DNA of 13,143 nt from Microcaldota archaeon (GTDB lineage Archaea > Micrarchaeota > Micrarchaeia > Micrarchaeales > CABMGC01): the NCBI GenBank assembly GCA_021851985.1, contig JAJZOS010000014.1:1-13143 (forward strand), given 5' to 3'. The notes beneath the pieces are model-generated. The model was not told the origin of the DNA, ran no database searches, and saw only the letters and a list, made by a program, of their open reading frames with translations. Positions 12,973 to 13,143 of this stretch are shown in pieces. The translations under genes and the position numbers were made by a program. Every line of letters begins with the position of its first letter. Position 1 is the first letter of the stretch.

Positions 12973-13143
12973 TGTGAAGCACCTCGGGAATGAAGAATGT
13001 CCCGCTCCAGCTCTGCCTGTAGGAAATGAAGTATCTACCTTTATACTTTACTAAATAAAACTTCTCTTGAGCTGTGAAGCCTTCTGGCTTGTATGTTCCT
13101 ATATAAATGTGCCCTGATAAAAATAATGTTAGCTTGTCTGTTA
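12965..13143 (-). CDS. C-terminal end of an unidentified gene, partial at right edge
   Basis: A frame open from the right edge ends at TAA (12967-12965), giving 58 visible residues. The segment is strand-rich and aromatic: LSGHIYIGTYKPEGFTAQEK, FYLVKYKGRYFISYRQSW, then SGTFFIPEVLHNE. The stop overlaps the start of the giant surface-protein gene by 8 bases, and the last codons carry the GAGGTG Shine-Dalgarno site used by it. The two genes are therefore translationally linked. No family is recognised from this fragment. Confidence 0.6.
   Translation of the reverse strand, partial: TDKLTLFLSGHIYIGTYKPEGFTAQEKFYLVKYKGRYFISYRQSWSGTFFIPEVLHNE

Overview
The window is archaeal DNA. The evidence is a PCNA-type sliding clamp, an STT3/AglB-like membrane protein, archaeal TATA boxes (for example TTTATATAT ahead of the zinc-ribbon gene) and Shine-Dalgarno sites of the archaeal GGTGA/GAGGTG type. 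The very long DUF2341-like, glycine-rich surface protein, with an N-terminal domain ending in a YPPSGVMPSVTFG-type motif, recalls small-genome DPANN archaea such as the ARMAN/Micrarchaeota group. That placement is an inference from remembered family appearance, not a search result.

Layout, left to right. (1) 1-1066, minus: a PCNA-like clamp that runs off the left edge, preceded by a small zinc-ribbon gene with its own TATA box. This pair could be host DNA or element cargo. (2) 1114-6530, minus: a tightly packed gene set. In transcription order it encodes a 204-aa unknown, a 327-aa protein with two membrane segments, a 157-aa unknown, a 288-aa P-loop ATPase, a 126-aa helical unknown, a 112-aa unknown, a 59-aa single-span membrane protein and a 494-aa STT3-like membrane protein. 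(3) 6531-6663: an AT-rich divergent control region with a perfect 10-bp dyad and a near-perfect 14-bp direct repeat. (4) 6664-8106, plus: a 16-codon ORF, a serine recombinase and an overlapping 188-aa unknown. (5) 8109-13143, minus: an RHH-type regulator preceded in the transcript by two small multi-span membrane proteins, a 1265-aa surface protein and the end of another gene that enters from the right edge.

Taken together, a site-specific recombinase, a compact set of orphan genes, a packaging/extrusion-type ATPase, several small membrane proteins and one giant membrane-anchored surface protein look like an integrated mobile element, most likely a virus or vesicle-forming plasmid without a recognisable icosahedral capsid protein. 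The arrangement resembles in outline pleolipovirus-like elements (membrane protein, spike, ATPase). An inovirus-like reading (short coat protein, Gly-rich adsorption protein, Zot-like ATPase) is also possible. An STT3-like glycosyltransferase beside sequon-rich surface proteins suggests glycosylation of the element's exterior. No rRNA, tRNA, CRISPR array or attachment site was recognised. The element's boundaries lie outside the window or were not detectable by eye.
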